From NCBI GenBank assembly GCA_963281255.1, contig OY725493.1, positions 372,001 to 436,000 of the forward strand: a stretch of DNA of 64,000 nucleotides, read 5' to 3'. Below, piece by piece: positions 22,174-33,500 of the stretch. The DNA is from Aphrocallistes beatrix. Taxonomy: Eukaryota > Porifera > Hexactinellida > Sceptrulophora > Aphrocallistidae. The notes beneath the pieces were generated by a model. That model made no database searches. It was not told the origin of the DNA and saw nothing but the letters and a program-made list of their open reading frames with translations. Each line of letters begins with the position of its first letter. Position 1 is the first letter of the stretch. A program made the position numbers and the translations under genes.

Positions 22174-25100
22174 CTAAGCGGAAATTTGATCATTGGCTGG
22201 CGGACACAAAGTGTCCGCCAGCCGCGCAGCGCAAGCAAGCGAAACCCGCTTGTAATTAATAAACTTGAACAAACCTTTCTCAATTTCATTGGTAAATAGA
22301 ATCTCGACAGAGTACTTCTCTGCTGTCTGTATGAGGTGTTTTAGTGGTTCGGAGTCTGGACCAGAGAGTTCAAGTTTGAAGAGTGTTAGTTTTCTTACTT
22401 TTGGAAGTGTCGGTATAAGACAGCTGAGAGTGTGATACGAAGCAGAACTGAGTCTGCAATTTATTACCTGTAACCACCTTATAGCAGAGTGATGAACTAG
22501 ACAGCCACATAGCACCATCATGCCTGAGTCTTGTAGAGGGATATCGACGAGTAGCAAGAAAACGAGTGACTGAAGAGCTGAGATAGTGCTGTACCGGAAA
22601 CTGACGTCATACGAACTGAAATTAGAACAAGACAACATTAACGTCATAAGATTAGAACATGATGCAATGCAACTTAGTAAACTACTCCAGGTATGGATCC
22701 CTGCTCTATCTAAATTAGAAAAATATATCTCTCTCAATGAGTTGGAATTTTTTGCAATTATTGGAGTGAGTTCGTGTATGCGAGAATCGGTGGGATGTGG
22801 TTCTTTAGTAGAGGATATCATCAGGTGTGTAAGAGAGCTGAGGTGTTGTAGGTAACGTAGGACTGCGTATGTATCTCCTCTTCTTCCCCAATTCAACTCT
22901 TTCAGCGAGGAGATGGGAAATAAGGTATCAAGTGGAACTGAAAGAGAACCTTCACAGTCTACAATGTAGAATCCATTAATCGGATGTTTTGCTACTAATT
23001 GGAGGAGATTCTTAATAACACGGTTCTGACTATCAGAGTCATCCTTTAAGGGCATATAATTGAAATTCTCTAACAAATGGAATTGATTGATGAGCGGGTT
23101 TAGTGTTTCGTAATGAATATCGGATTGTTGAATACTCAAACTCCCAGCAAACTGATTGGGTGATGAAAATATAGGAGTGGAAGTAGTCAGGTTACAACAA
23201 AAAATATGGAAACTAATCCTGGTGTTAGGTGGCAGAGTGGCAGAGGAGAGAATGCTAGTGTAGGGATATATGGCATCGAAATCTTTATCAACAAACAACA
23301 GCGCTAAGTAATGGATAGAACAGGAGGAGATCTGATTTAAGAAAGATTGGAACTGCGCTGAGGTAACATAGTCAGATCGGATATGAATAATTTGATACTC
23401 ACGAATATGACTCAGTGACTGAAGGAAACAATGCCACTCATTCGGAGATATTGTAGAATGGAAATATAAATAGAGAGGATAGGAAAACTCTCTTTTGAAA
23501 TAAGCAAAGTGCTCATGAATGGAGTGTGAGTTCATTTCGCTAATCACTGTGGAGAGAAGAAGGTAGGATTGAGTGAATTCCTTCCAATCGGACAAATTAG
23601 TAAGGGCTGCGCCGTAGTACAGCTGAGAAAACATAGATGCATCACGGAGTGACAGGGGTTTCGGGAGAGTATGGCGACAGAGAATGGGAGTCATGCGTCC
23701 TGCGTCCTGTCTTAAGATCCCACCCATGAAGCGAATTACCATTTTATACAAGGACAAGTACTGAGCAGAAGATGTTAGGTATCGAAGTATCAAACATTGA
23801 TTTGTCCACGAATTGTTACAAATGGAAACTGCCGCCATGTACTCTTGAATGGTCAGGTGTTGGAAGGTCCAGACCTTGACACGCACGCCAAACCTCACTA
23901 CTTTCATGTGGACTTGCATTAAACCGAGACGCTCACTGTCATACACCTTATCGTCAATCGTGAGGGAGATGTTCTTTTCTGAGGTGAGTTCTCGTTCGAA
24001 TATTCCCTGATTAGCCTCGAGTCCAATGGTATTAATGCAGTCTCGAATGGCCGGATGGAATTTAGACATTTCTACGATTTTACTCTGTTCCTTCAGTTCC
24101 ATTCGTGACAACTGCCGTCTGACGATATAAACGATCAATTGTGTGTAGAGGTGTGACAGTGTCTGAGTGAGGATGGATTCAGTCGCGTTGAAGAGAGCGC
24201 TGAATAAACTGGCGTTCACGGGCACCAAGGACAGTTGTTTGATTTCATCATGACGGTTAAACATTTCGTGAACATCATTTAGTTTGGAAATGGTCTCGAT
24301 GCGCTTTTCGAAGTACAAGTCTCGGTTTCTGGGAGAAAATCCTAACACTTGGAAGTTTGAATCGATATGGAATTGGGTGCCATACGTGTATTTGAAATCG
24401 TACCACGCGCTAGGTCGACTCGTTAAGAGGATGGTGCTACGTGTTAGGAACTGTCGCTCTAGCAATTTGCAGAGTAAGGTGGTTTCGAATGGGACATTCC
24501 GAGTGAACTCGTCAGCCCCGTCCATTATGATGAAGAGTCCCTCCCCGTCCGATCTGACCAAATACTCGGAGAGTGCTTTGCTCCATTTGGCGCCAGTCGA
24601 CATGCTGAGTTGGAGCCAGCTAACAATGAATGGAGAGTTCACGACCTGCTTCTTTTCGTGTCTCTCCTCCTCTAACAGATGCCACTCCTTACTCCTGCAC
24701 GGAATTGAAACAGTGTATTGGAAGTTATTCATAGTATGGGTACCGTACATGTAGCCGAAGTACTTACATAAGAAAGTTTTCCCACTGCCGGGGTGACCAA
24801 TCAAACACCACAGTTTATTATCATTTGAATCGCACTCAATCACAATTTCTTCAAAGTCTACGACTTCTACGGTTTCCAGTTCGACTTGTTGGTGGATATT
24901 GCGTAGGAATTCGATCTCATTGAGGCCACTCTCCTCAAACGCTGTCTCCTTTGCAGGTTTAATTTGGATTACGGTAAGCGGTGTAAACACAGATTCTATC
25001 GGGACGGCTGCTTCATCTAGCACTACGCTAACGTCCTTATTCTGAGTTTTGAGGAACTTCCTCAAACCTATTTGCCACTCTTCGTGATTTTCCTTTATTT

Positions 25101-25689
25101 CCTGTTCTATTTCGTTATAAAGTTCTCTACGAAATTGATCGTTGGTCATATCTTTAAAGGTTGATGTAAAATGACGGACTTTTATAGCCAAATCGCTACG
25201 CAAGATTATGTTTAGATACTCACTGAGATTTTCCATATCCTTGGTTATAATACCGTTCTCTATGCAAAGTTGGAACATTTGATTATTGCTCTTATTTTCT
25301 TCTATGCTGACTTCAGATGTGCTTGCGGTTAGGATTACCCATTGCTCATTGGTCAGTTCTGTTTCCAACAATTTCTTAAAAGATTTACTGGAATAAGGCT
25401 CGTCTGTTATAATGGACTGCTTGAAACTCGGAAAACTCAGCCATTCTAGTTTCCTAGCGGTGTGTAATAGGGTTTGGTTATCTATCATTCGTAATGCTCG
25501 GTCGAACGTATTCGGATTAAACTTTTCCCAGTCCCTTAGCGCATACAAAAACTTGATAGGTTTCGTACCAATAGCTTCGCTCATTCCAGCTGGAAATTCA
25601 AGTGCGTTTTTCAATTTCATCACAATGTCAGGTGTCATCAGTTTCTCGAGTTCAATTAACACCTTCACTTGATGTTTTCTTTCTTCCAT
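22174..25689 (-). CDS. NLR-type protein 1: DED-like x2, NACHT, LRR
   Basis: One long exon encodes up to 1171 residues. Residues 1-85 and about 103-178 are DED-like death folds (FLYALRDWEKFNP; ENGIITKDMENLSEYL). NACHT follows, with P-loop GHPGSGKT at 298-305, Walker B FIIMDGADEF at 386-395 and sensor-like LLTSRPSAW at 421-429. A winged-helix-like region precedes about six leucine-rich repeats at the C-terminus. NLRs are cytosolic sensors that oligomerise on nucleotide exchange and recruit death-fold partners; tandem DEDs suggest a caspase-8- or FADD-like partner. A splice acceptor TTCTTCTAG sits six bases before the ATG. The last 25 or so codons of the open frame read into the inserted element at 20687-22254. 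A splice donor AAAG|GTTTGT at 22275/22274, shared with NLR 2, may bypass this. Confidence 0.88.
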   Translation of the reverse strand: MEERKHQVKVLIELEKLMTPDIVMKLKNALEFPAGMSEAIGTKPIKFLYALRDWEKFNPNTFDRALRMIDNQTLLHTARKLEWLSFPSFKQSIITDEPYSSKSFKKLLETELTNEQWVILTASTSEVSIEENKSNNQMFQLCIENGIITKDMENLSEYLNIILRSDLAIKVRHFTSTFKDMTNDQFRRELYNEIEQEIKENHEEWQIGLRKFLKTQNKDVSVVLDEAAVPIESVFTPLTVIQIKPAKETAFEESGLNEIEFLRNIHQQVELETVEVVDFEEIVIECDSNDNKLWCLIGHPGSGKTFLCKYFGYMYGTHTMNNFQYTVSIPCRSKEWHLLEEERHEKKQVVNSPFIVSWLQLSMSTGAKWSKALSEYLVRSDGEGLFIIMDGADEFTRNVPFETTLLCKLLERQFLTRSTILLTSRPSAWYDFKYTYGTQFHIDSNFQVLGFSPRNRDLYFEKRIETISKLNDVHEMFNRHDEIKQLSLVPVNASLFSALFNATESILTQTLSHLYTQLIVYIVRRQLSRMELKEQSKIVEMSKFHPAIRDCINTIGLEANQGIFERELTSEKNISLTIDDKVYDSERLGLMQVHMKVVRFGVRVKVWTFQHLTIQEYMAAVSICNNSWTNQCLILRYLTSSAQYLSLYKMVIRFMGGILRQDAGRMTPILCRHTLPKPLSLRDASMFSQLYYGAALTNLSDWKEFTQSYLLLSTVISEMNSHSIHEHFAYFKREFSYPLYLYFHSTISPNEWHCFLQSLSHIREYQIIHIRSDYVTSAQFQSFLNQISSCSIHYLALLFVDKDFDAIYPYTSILSSATLPPNTRISFHIFCCNLTTSTPIFSSPNQFAGSLSIQQSDIHYETLNPLINQFHLLENFNYMPLKDDSDSQNRVIKNLLQLVAKHPINGFYIVDCEGSLSVPLDTLFPISSLKELNWGRRGDTYAVLRYLQHLSSLTHLMISSTKEPHPTDSRIHELTPIIAKNSNSLREIYFSNLDRAGIHTWSSLLSCIASCSNLMTLMLSCSNFSSYDVSFRYSTISALQSLVFLLLVDIPLQDSGMMVLCGCLVHHSAIRWLQVINCRLSSASYHTLSCLIPTLPKVRKLTLFKLELSGPDSEPLKHLIQTAEKYSVEILFTNEIEKGLFKFINYKRVSLACAARLADTLCPPANDQISA

Positions 25690-25917
25690 TTAGATCTAGA
25701 AGAAGGTAAATAACCATAACTGATTCTAGCATTGACTATGCTCTATAAAGAGGTCAGATACTCTGTCCGGTATTTCCAACCCTGAGATAATCTAACTACA
25801 TAACTAGTATGTTTCATACGTGCCAACATCTGCAGGAAAACCTGGAACATAAGTAGTATTTTCGCGGGTCACTGAGTTATTTAGCTAGAAATAGTATACT
25901 ATTTGTATTAGTTCCGT

Positions 25918-26405
25918 TGCGTGATATCTTGAGATCCTAGTATTAAGTAACCATGGATGATTTAGTACCGTGATATCTTGAGATCGTAATATTTTGAGAT
26001 ATCGTAGCATTCTTAGATTTTGTTTGGCTTACTCAAATGGCCTTGTGGTTCAATCGGTTTAATTGTGGCACATGACAAAATTTGATGGCACGTGACACAA
26101 TTTACTATGGTAGAACCCTATATGGACCATAAATTATTAAAATATAATTGATCCATGGTCCATATGGGGGTCTACCATAGTAAATTGTGTCGCGTGCCAC
26201 TAAATTGTGTCGCGTGCCATCAAATTTTGTCATGTGCCACAATTAAACCGATTGAACCACAAGGCCATTTGAGTAAGCCAAACAAAATCTAAGAATGCTA
26301 CGATATCTCAAAATATTACGATCTCAAGATATCACAGTACTAAATCATCCATGGTTACTTAATACTAGGATCTCAAAATATTACGATCTCAAGATATCAC
26401 ACAAC
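25918..26405. mobile_element. 488-bp near-perfect palindromic (foldback) element
   Basis: Two arms of about 230 bp are near-identical in inverted orientation (for example TTAAACCGATTGAACCACAA against its complement), around a short centre near 26145. Repeated GATATCTTGAGATC motifs lie at the tips; the right tip has one motif copy more. Transcribed as part of the NLR 1 leader intron, it would form long double-stranded RNA. Confidence 0.85.
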
Positions 26406-26414
26406 AGTTCTATA

Positions 26415-26500
26415 AACTGAAAAGCGGGACAGTTTTTACGTTTTCGCGGGACAGTGCTTTCAATATATGTCCAAAAAGTGGGACATCCTACCAAAAACGT
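26415..26500. repeat. GCGGGACA-motif repeat, short copy
   Basis: AAAGCGGGACA-type units here recur in a longer copy at 63176-63400. Confidence 0.5.
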
Positions 26501-26699
26501 GATAGTTAGTATGATATTTCGGTTCTTTATTAGAATAAGCACGCTTCACGCACTAAAGAAGCACAGCTAGTGAACACTCCGTATCCACAGAGCGCCTAAA
26601 TTTTATTAGTTTCACTAAATTATGGAATCATTAGGTAAATTCAAGTAGAAGTGATATCACTCATGATGAATAACCATTTGCACCTAGAGAGGATGCTAT

Positions 26700-27300
26700 T
26701 TTTCTGTTACCCTTTAAAAAAAAAAAGTTAAATTCGGGGATGATGACGCGACAAAGATTTTAACCGAAAATTGCTCAGAGGTCCAATGTCCAATGGATCT
26801 AGGAATGTAATAGGTTTTAGAGGACCTGTCGCGAAAATTTTGGTCCTGCAATGGACCATTTTTTTTCAGGGAAAATTGGTCCGGGGGACAGTTTTTTAAA
26901 GGAATATTGGTCCGGAGGACCATTTTTCAGAGATAATATTGGTCCAGGGACCATTTTTTTCAGGAAAAATTGTCCGGGAGACTAATTCTTACATGGAAAA
27001 TTAGACTCTATCAATCATTTGACATCCTCGATTTTTTTATACTTTTCAATTGCTGAATAACCAAGCTATTTGATCCCAGACTAACAATTCATATTTTAGT
27101 ATTCAATACATATTTAGCTAATCTCTAATCTAAGAAAATAACAGCTACCGCAGCACCACTGGGATTTGACATCCTTTCCAAACTGTTCTGGAATGGTGAT
27201 GCATTTTTCGTGGAAATATTGTTTCGGGCGGACCAAAATTCCTTAAGGAAAAATTGGTCCCCCGGACCAAAATTCCATGAAAAAACGGTACTCATTCGAT
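26700..27300. repeat. Degenerate ATTGGTCC / GGACCATT tandem array
   Basis: Units of about 35-45 bp, centred on AAATTGGTCCGGGGGACC-like palindromes, recur at least seven times. Homopolymer T runs separate them. No coding sense. Confidence 0.6.
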
Positions 27301-27571
27301 CATCAAAATAGGATCGCGCGATCCTAGTACCCTACATTTCCTAAAAGTTTTTTGTTATTAATAAGTTATCACCAAATTTGTCCCTATCAGGCATCAGATA
27401 ATTCGTAGGTAAGATATCTTAATTAAAAGTAGGTAGCAGAATATTCAAGTATGAACCTGATTATTATCACACGAAGTCAAGCTATTTCAGATTGCAAATG
27501 CATGAATAGTTGGTGATAAATATGTAGTATTACTAAAATAGGACTGCTATAAATAGAATAAATAAACTCAC

Positions 27572-27790
27572 TTGTTTCAGATTGGAGTGTGTGAATTGCT
27601 GCAAATTCTTCTGTTGAGGAATAATTTTGAGAGTTTGAAAATTGTTTGTTAAATGTTTGTGCTCGGTGTGTTCTGAACAGTATTGGTTGTATTGTTTCAA
27701 TAGAGTAGTAGTGTTTCAGTATACTAACTGCTCGAGAATCTATCTTTTTATCAGTACAGGATGGCCTAATACCATCCAATAGATTGATAT
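27572..27790 (-). promoter_or_regulatory. Putative non-coding first exon of NLR gene 1
   Basis: It matches 55177-55400, upstream of NLR gene 3, including a shared donor CAA|GTGAGT. The distance to the NLR ATG is about 1.9-2 kb in both. Open frames differ between the copies because of small indels, so it is probably untranslated. Confidence 0.55.
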
Positions 27791-29600
27791 TTGTGCATTT
27801 AGACTATTACATATTGAATTCTGTCACGAATAGAATTCCATGAATTTTAAATCAAAGAGATATTTCCGATATCAATAGGAAGGAAAATGGATACACAACC
27901 ATGATTCCTTGGTTCAACTAATGACTACATCACAGATTAACTCAACTGATAGAATGAATGAATTAGAATTATTAGTATTATTCAGCAAATTCTCTAAAGT
28001 GTCATAGCAGGTGGATGAGGAAGTTATGTGAAAATATCAAAGGAAGGCATCGACACGAGTAAGGAAAGTTTAAATCTAAATGCATATCTTTCATCTCTCT
28101 TTAATTCTCCAGAGTAACATGACTCAACTACACTGTAATATCTCTCCTAGACATGTTTGATTTTCTTGCACAATATTCAATTTTTCATTTGTTTAGTAAC
28201 TAATTCATGGTTGTAGAGGTTGGATTGATTTCTAAATTTGATCATAAACGAATAACTTCTCTAAGTACAAATAATAAATGTGCAAATCTTCTCACCGCTA
28301 CATTAATTGCTCCAAACACTTCTGATAAATAAACACAGCCTGTCAACACTTCTCCTACATCAAGGTAATAATGTCACTCACTGAATGTTATCAAGCCAGC
28401 ACATTTGCTAATAAATGATTTGAAACATTTGAGACAGAATAGATTTCAACGAATGGAGCTTAAAACAGTATAGTTTGACTTTACTACATCAACAGTAGTA
28501 TAACCAAAATAAATGTTCAATGGACATGTACTGCACAGTGAATACTGGAGAACTCTATCTCTAGGAGACTCGCCCAAGCGAAATTGGAACAGATAGTCAT
28601 TGCATGAATTACTAAGTCCATTGAAATCATCTGAGTGCGGTTCATTCAGTTACTTATAAATACAGTCGACTCTACTTAATACAGTTACATCGGTCAGAGG
28701 ATATTTTGCCCTGATTAAGCAGAGAACCCTATTAACCGAAAATATTTTATATTAGCTTCTATGTGTGAGAGATAAAAGTGACACGATTAAACAGGACCCT
28801 ATTGAGCAGAGTCGACTGTACTAAGAACATGGTTAACGCATTTGTCAGTTCATGATCATTGTCTCCAACCTTAAATGCCACGGCGACAAGCTGGATTTCT
28901 TATTAAGAATCTCACCCTAAAATTCCTGAAATTGCAGTATTGGCCTTTCTATATCCCTGCCTAAAATTCCAGGATTTTCCTGGTATTGAACAGGCACGAA
29001 GTTAATCCAACGTATATCATTCATGCGACCAAGATTCCTGTCACACATGTTTTATGCGATTAACATTCCGTAGCAACTTCTTAGACCTGGTTTTCCAGGT
29101 ACATACATAGCCATCACTAGCAATACATTGATTAACTTGAATACTATTTGATAGCAGTATTCTTTCAAGTTTGGATATTATAAATTAAAACTCTATAAAG
29201 CTCCGGCGAAGAGCTTGTCAAATGCAAATAACCTAATTTAGGATATCCGAAATCCTTTCCCACAGGTTCAGTTGCTCGCTCTTTCAAACGTACCTGGACC
29301 AAGAGCAACAAATAATTGTAGCACAGTCCTCAAACAGATAAGATTTACTGCCACCTATGTCGCCATTTCGGACACAATACAAATCCCACGTGGGAGAGTA
29401 AAGGGAGCAGGTTCAACAACTGAAAAAAGGCAACAGAAAACATCCGTCAACACACAACCAAGCACATTGTGTGGCTGAAGTTACACCAGTTGATTGGGAA
29501 AAGGCCCAACAAATCATTGGCACTCATGGTCGTATAGCGAAAAGGTACATGAAACTGCTACGGAAACTGTGCATACGTTGCAGCAGTTGCTGAAGCGGTG
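27791..29600. other. Intergenic spacer
   Basis: No gene. Apart from a MITE (28672-28822), 27960-28110 belongs to the dispersed AGTGTCATAGCAGGTGGA repeat family also found near 35485, 42770-43000, 44040-44330 and 55960-56110. Confidence 0.45.
28672..28822. mobile_element. MITE with TACAGTCGACTCTG-type termini
   Basis: The ends TACAGTCGACTCTACTTAAT and the inverted CAGAGTCGACTGTA flank about 120 bp. Related copies: 57976-58079, plus single ends near 39815 and 47968. Confidence 0.7.
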
Positions 29601-30000
29601 AACCTTATGTGGACGCCAGGCAGTGCCTCTGCGTGGTCATAGTGAAGGGATTCATAAGGATAATAGAGGCAATGTCATCGGAATTTTGGAATTATTGTCA
29701 GGCATTAAATCTCGTGTAGAACACGGCCGACTGTACTACACGTCGTCTGCAATACGAAATGATTTGCTGCAGATACAGCCTGAACTGATTGGTGGAGACA
29801 TCTGCTCTGAAGTTCTACTCTGTGATGGCGGACGAATCCAGAGACCTGGGTAAACATGAACAGATCTCTATCACGGCGATATTTTCGCGAAGCCGTATGC
29901 ATGACTGTTTCCTCTGCTGGAACATGGTAGGCCTATGGATGGGCTTGTGGCACAATCGTATGACGGTGCTAACGTCATAGCAGAAAGTATACAAGACGTA
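29600..30000 (+). pseudogene. hAT-like (DUF4371-type) transposase relic
   Basis: Two overlapping frames encode pieces in the order of the DUF4371/hAT transposase core: LRGHSEG..NRGNVIGILELL, YYTSSAIRNDLLQI, then, after a frameshift near 29790, YSVMADESRDLGKHEQISI, and finally a SYDGANVIAESIQDV phrase near 29950-30000. The second piece is the RNase H-like beta1 region of the family (ADE..D motif). No complete frame or terminal repeats were found, so the copy is dead. Confidence 0.65.
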
Positions 30001-30009
30001 AAACTAAAA

Positions 30010-30526
30010 TTAGATTAATCTGAATTTGCACAAGTCTGCGAGTTCTATTACGTAATAGCTTAAAAAAATAAACAAACACAGTTCATGTTCAGTAAATACT
30101 AATTCTAGTAAGCTCTACTATCGAGTAGGGAGAAGAGAGGTGTGAAAATAGGGAATGAGGTATCAGTCAGTCGGAGTTGGAGGAATCAGGAGTGAAAATT
30201 GGGCAGTAGACATCTATAAAATAAGCAAATTATAAAACTTGGATATAATAATAAAATTGATCAAATAATTCTGATTTTAAATATAATGAGACATTCCAAT
30301 GTGACAGGTAGTTGAGAGTGTTTAAGGAATGGAGAGATATAGGTAGAGGTGTGAAACAGAACATTTCTAGAGGAGACACTCGACACTTCAAAAATGAACA
30401 GTCACTCCACAAGGAAGTAAGACGTAGCAGTGAATGCTTCTACTCAGAAATTTGATTATTGTTAAGAGTTGTACGAGTAAGGATGAAATGTCTAAATTCC
30501 TTACTTAGTCACTAAGTAATATTAAT
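30010..30526 (-). repeat. Conserved 3' flank of NLR gene 2
   Basis: Homologous to 20370-20686 and to 48650-48860 plus 49465-49740. In gene 2 this flank is not interrupted by a transposon and so shows the ancestral layout. Confidence 0.6.
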
Positions 30527-33500
30527 TCAAATAGAAAATAAATAATTAATAAACTTGCACAAACCTTTCTCAGTTTTATCTGTAAATTGAATCTCGACAG
30601 AGTACTTCACTGCTGTCTGTATGAGGCGTTGTAGTGGTTCGGAGTCTGGATCGGAGAGTTCAGGTTTGAAGAGTGCTAGTCTTCTTATTTTTGGAAGTGT
30701 CGGTATAAGACAGTTGAGAGTGTGACTCGAGGCAGAACTGAGTTTGCAGTTTCGTACACGTAACCACCTTATAGCAGAGTGATGAACTAGACTACGACAT
30801 AGCACCATCATGCCTGAGTCTTGTAGAGGAATATCAACGAGTAGCAAGAAAACGAGTGACTTAAGAGCTGAGATAGTGCTGTACCAGCAACTGACGTCAT
30901 ACGAACTGAAATCAGAACACGACAACATTAAGGTCATAAGATTAGAACATGATGCAATGCAACTTAGGAAACTACTCAAGCTATGGAACTCTACTCTGTC
31001 TAAATTGGAAAAATATACCTCTCTCAATGAGTTGGAATTTGTTGCAATTATTGGAGTGAGTGAACGTATGGGGGAATCGGTGGGATGTGGTTCTTTAGTA
31101 GAGGATATCATCAGGTGTGTAAGAGAGCTGAGGTGTTGTAGGTAACGTAGGACTGCGTATGCATCTCCTCTTCTTCCCCAATTCAACTCTTTCAGCGAGG
31201 AGATGGGAAATAAGGTATCAAGTGGAACTGAAAGAGAACCTTCACAGTCTACAATGTAGAATCCATTAATCGGATGTTTTGCTACTAATTGGAGGAGATT
31301 CTTAATAACACGGTTCTGACTATCAGAGTCATCCTTTAAGGGCATATAATTGAAATTCTCTAACAAATGGAATTGATTGATGAGCGAGTTTAGTGTTTCG
31401 TAATGAATATCGGATTGTTGAATACTCAAACTCCCAGCAAACTGATTGGGTGATGAAAATATAGGAGTGGAAGTAGTCAGGTTACAACAAAAAATATGGA
31501 AACTAATCCTGGTGTTAGGTGGCAGAGTGGCAGAGGAGAGAATGCTAGTGTAGGGATATATGGCATCGAAATCTTTATCAACAAACAACAGCGCTAAGTA
31601 ATGGATAGAACAGGAGTAGATCTGATTTATGAAAGATTGAAACTGCGCTGAGGTAACATAGTCAGATTGGATATGAATGATTTGGTACTCACAAATATGA
31701 CTCAGTGACTGAAGGAAACAATGCCACTCGTTCGGAGATATTGTAGAATGGAAATATAAATAGAGAGGATAGGAAAACTCTCTTTTGAAATAAGCAAAGT
31801 GCTCACGAATGGAGTGTGAGTTCATTTCGCTAATCACTGTGGTGAGAAGAAGGTAGGATTGAGTGAATTCCTTCCAATCGGACATATCAACAAGGGCTGT
31901 GCCGTAATACAGCTGAGAAAACATAGATGCATCACGGAGTGACAGGGATTTCGGGAGAGTATGGCGACAGAGAATGGGAGTCATGCGTCCTGCGTCCTGT
32001 CTTAAGATCCCACCCATGAAGCGAATTACCATTTTATACATGGACAAGTACTGAGCAGAAGATGTTAGGTAACGAAGTATAAAACATTGATTTGTCCACG
32101 AATTGTTACAAATGAAAACTGCTGCCATGTACTCTTGAATGGTCAGGTGTTGGAAGGTCCACACCTTCACACGCACGCCAAACCTCACTACTTTCATGTG
32201 GACTTGCATTAAACCGAGACGCTCACTGTCATACACCTTATCGTCAATCGTGAGGGAGATGTTCTTTTCTGAGGTGAGTTCACGTTCGAATATTCCTTGA
32301 TTCGCCTCGAGTCCAATGGTATTAATGCAGTCTCGAATGGCCGGGTGGAAGTCGGACATTTCTACGATTTTGCACTGTTCCTTAAGTTCCATTCGTGACA
32401 ACTGCCGTCTGACGATGTAAACAATCAATTGTGTGTAGAGGTGTGACAGTGTCTGAGTGAGGATGGATTCAGTCGCGTTGAAAAGAGCGCTGAATAAACT
32501 GGAATTCACGGGCACCAGGGAAAGTTGTTTGATTTCATCGTGACGGTCAAACATTTCGCGAACATCCTTTAGTTTGGAAATGGTCTCGATGCGCTTTTGG
32601 AAGTACAAGTCTCGGTTTGTGGGGGAAAAGCCTAACACTTGGAAGTTTACGTCGATATGGAATTGGGCGCCGTACGTGTACTTGAAATCGTACCACGCGC
32701 TAGGTCGACTCGTTAACAGGATGGTGCTACGTGTTAGGAACTGTCGCTCTAGCAATTTGCAGAGTAAGGTGGTTTTGAATGGGACACTCCGGGTGAACTC
32801 GCCAGCTCCGTCCATTATGATGAAGAGTCCCTTTCCGTCCGATCTGACCAAATGCTCGGAGAGTGCTTTGCTCCATTTGGCGCCAGTCGACATGCTGAGT
32901 TGGAGCCAGCTAACAATGAATGGAAAGTTGACGACCTGCTTCTTTTCGTGTCTCTCCTCCTCTAACAGATGCCACTCCTTACTCCTGCACGGAATTGAAA
33001 CAGTGTATTGGAAGTTATTCAGAGTGTGGGTACCGTACATGTAACCGAAGTGCTTACATAAGAAACTTTTCCCACTGCCGGGGTGACCAATCAAACACCA
33101 TAGTTTATTATCATTTGAATTGCACTTAGTGACAATTTCTTCAAAGTCTACGACCTCTACGGTTTCCAGTTCTACTTGTTGGTGGATATTGCGTAGGAAT
33201 TCGATCTCGTTGAGGCCACTCTCCTCAAACGCTGTCTCTTTTGCCGGTTTAATTTGGATTACGGTAAGCGGTGTATAAACGGATTCAATCGGGACGGTCG
33301 CTTCATCTAACACTACACTAACGTCCTTATTCTGAGTTTTGAGGAACTTTCTCAAACATGTTTGCCACTCTTTGTGATTTTCTTCAACTTCCTGTTCTAT
33401 TTCGTTATAAAGTTCTCTACGAAATTGATCGTTGGTCATATATTTAAAGGTTAATGTGAAACGACGGACTTTTATGGCCAAATCGCTACGCTCGACTATG

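Larger units (their letters stand above)
20687..22254 (-). mobile_element. Composite insertion: family A element with nested elements
   Basis: The outer ends are inverted copies of ACAAG..GCTTCGCTTGCTTG followed by the GGCGGACAC hairpin. The insertion separates the conserved NLR 3' flank from the NLR 1 coding end. Nested inside are a G-rich element (about 20819-21082) ended by inverted CAGYGGTGTTTTG, and a mariner-like foldback element (21396-22153). Confidence 0.75.
25695..27571 (-). other. 5'-UTR intron of NLR gene 1
   Basis: The acceptor AG lies just before 25695 in the direction of transcription, and the donor GTGAGT starts at 27571. The intron holds the foldback repeat at 25918-26405, a GCGGGACA repeat (26415-26500) and the GGTCC array (26700-27300). 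It is inferred from the duplicated first exon and the conserved acceptor; transcripts would test it. Confidence 0.55.

Noticed and set aside
24284-24754. 156-codon plus-strand frame, also seen at 32574 and 51761
   Set aside because: It lies opposite the NACHT domain of all three NLRs. Conservation of the sense protein explains it, and no independent start or domain is seen.
27477-27779. 100-codon minus-strand frame upstream of NLR 1
   Set aside because: The matching copy at 55177-55400 has frame-breaking indels, so a non-coding exon fits better.
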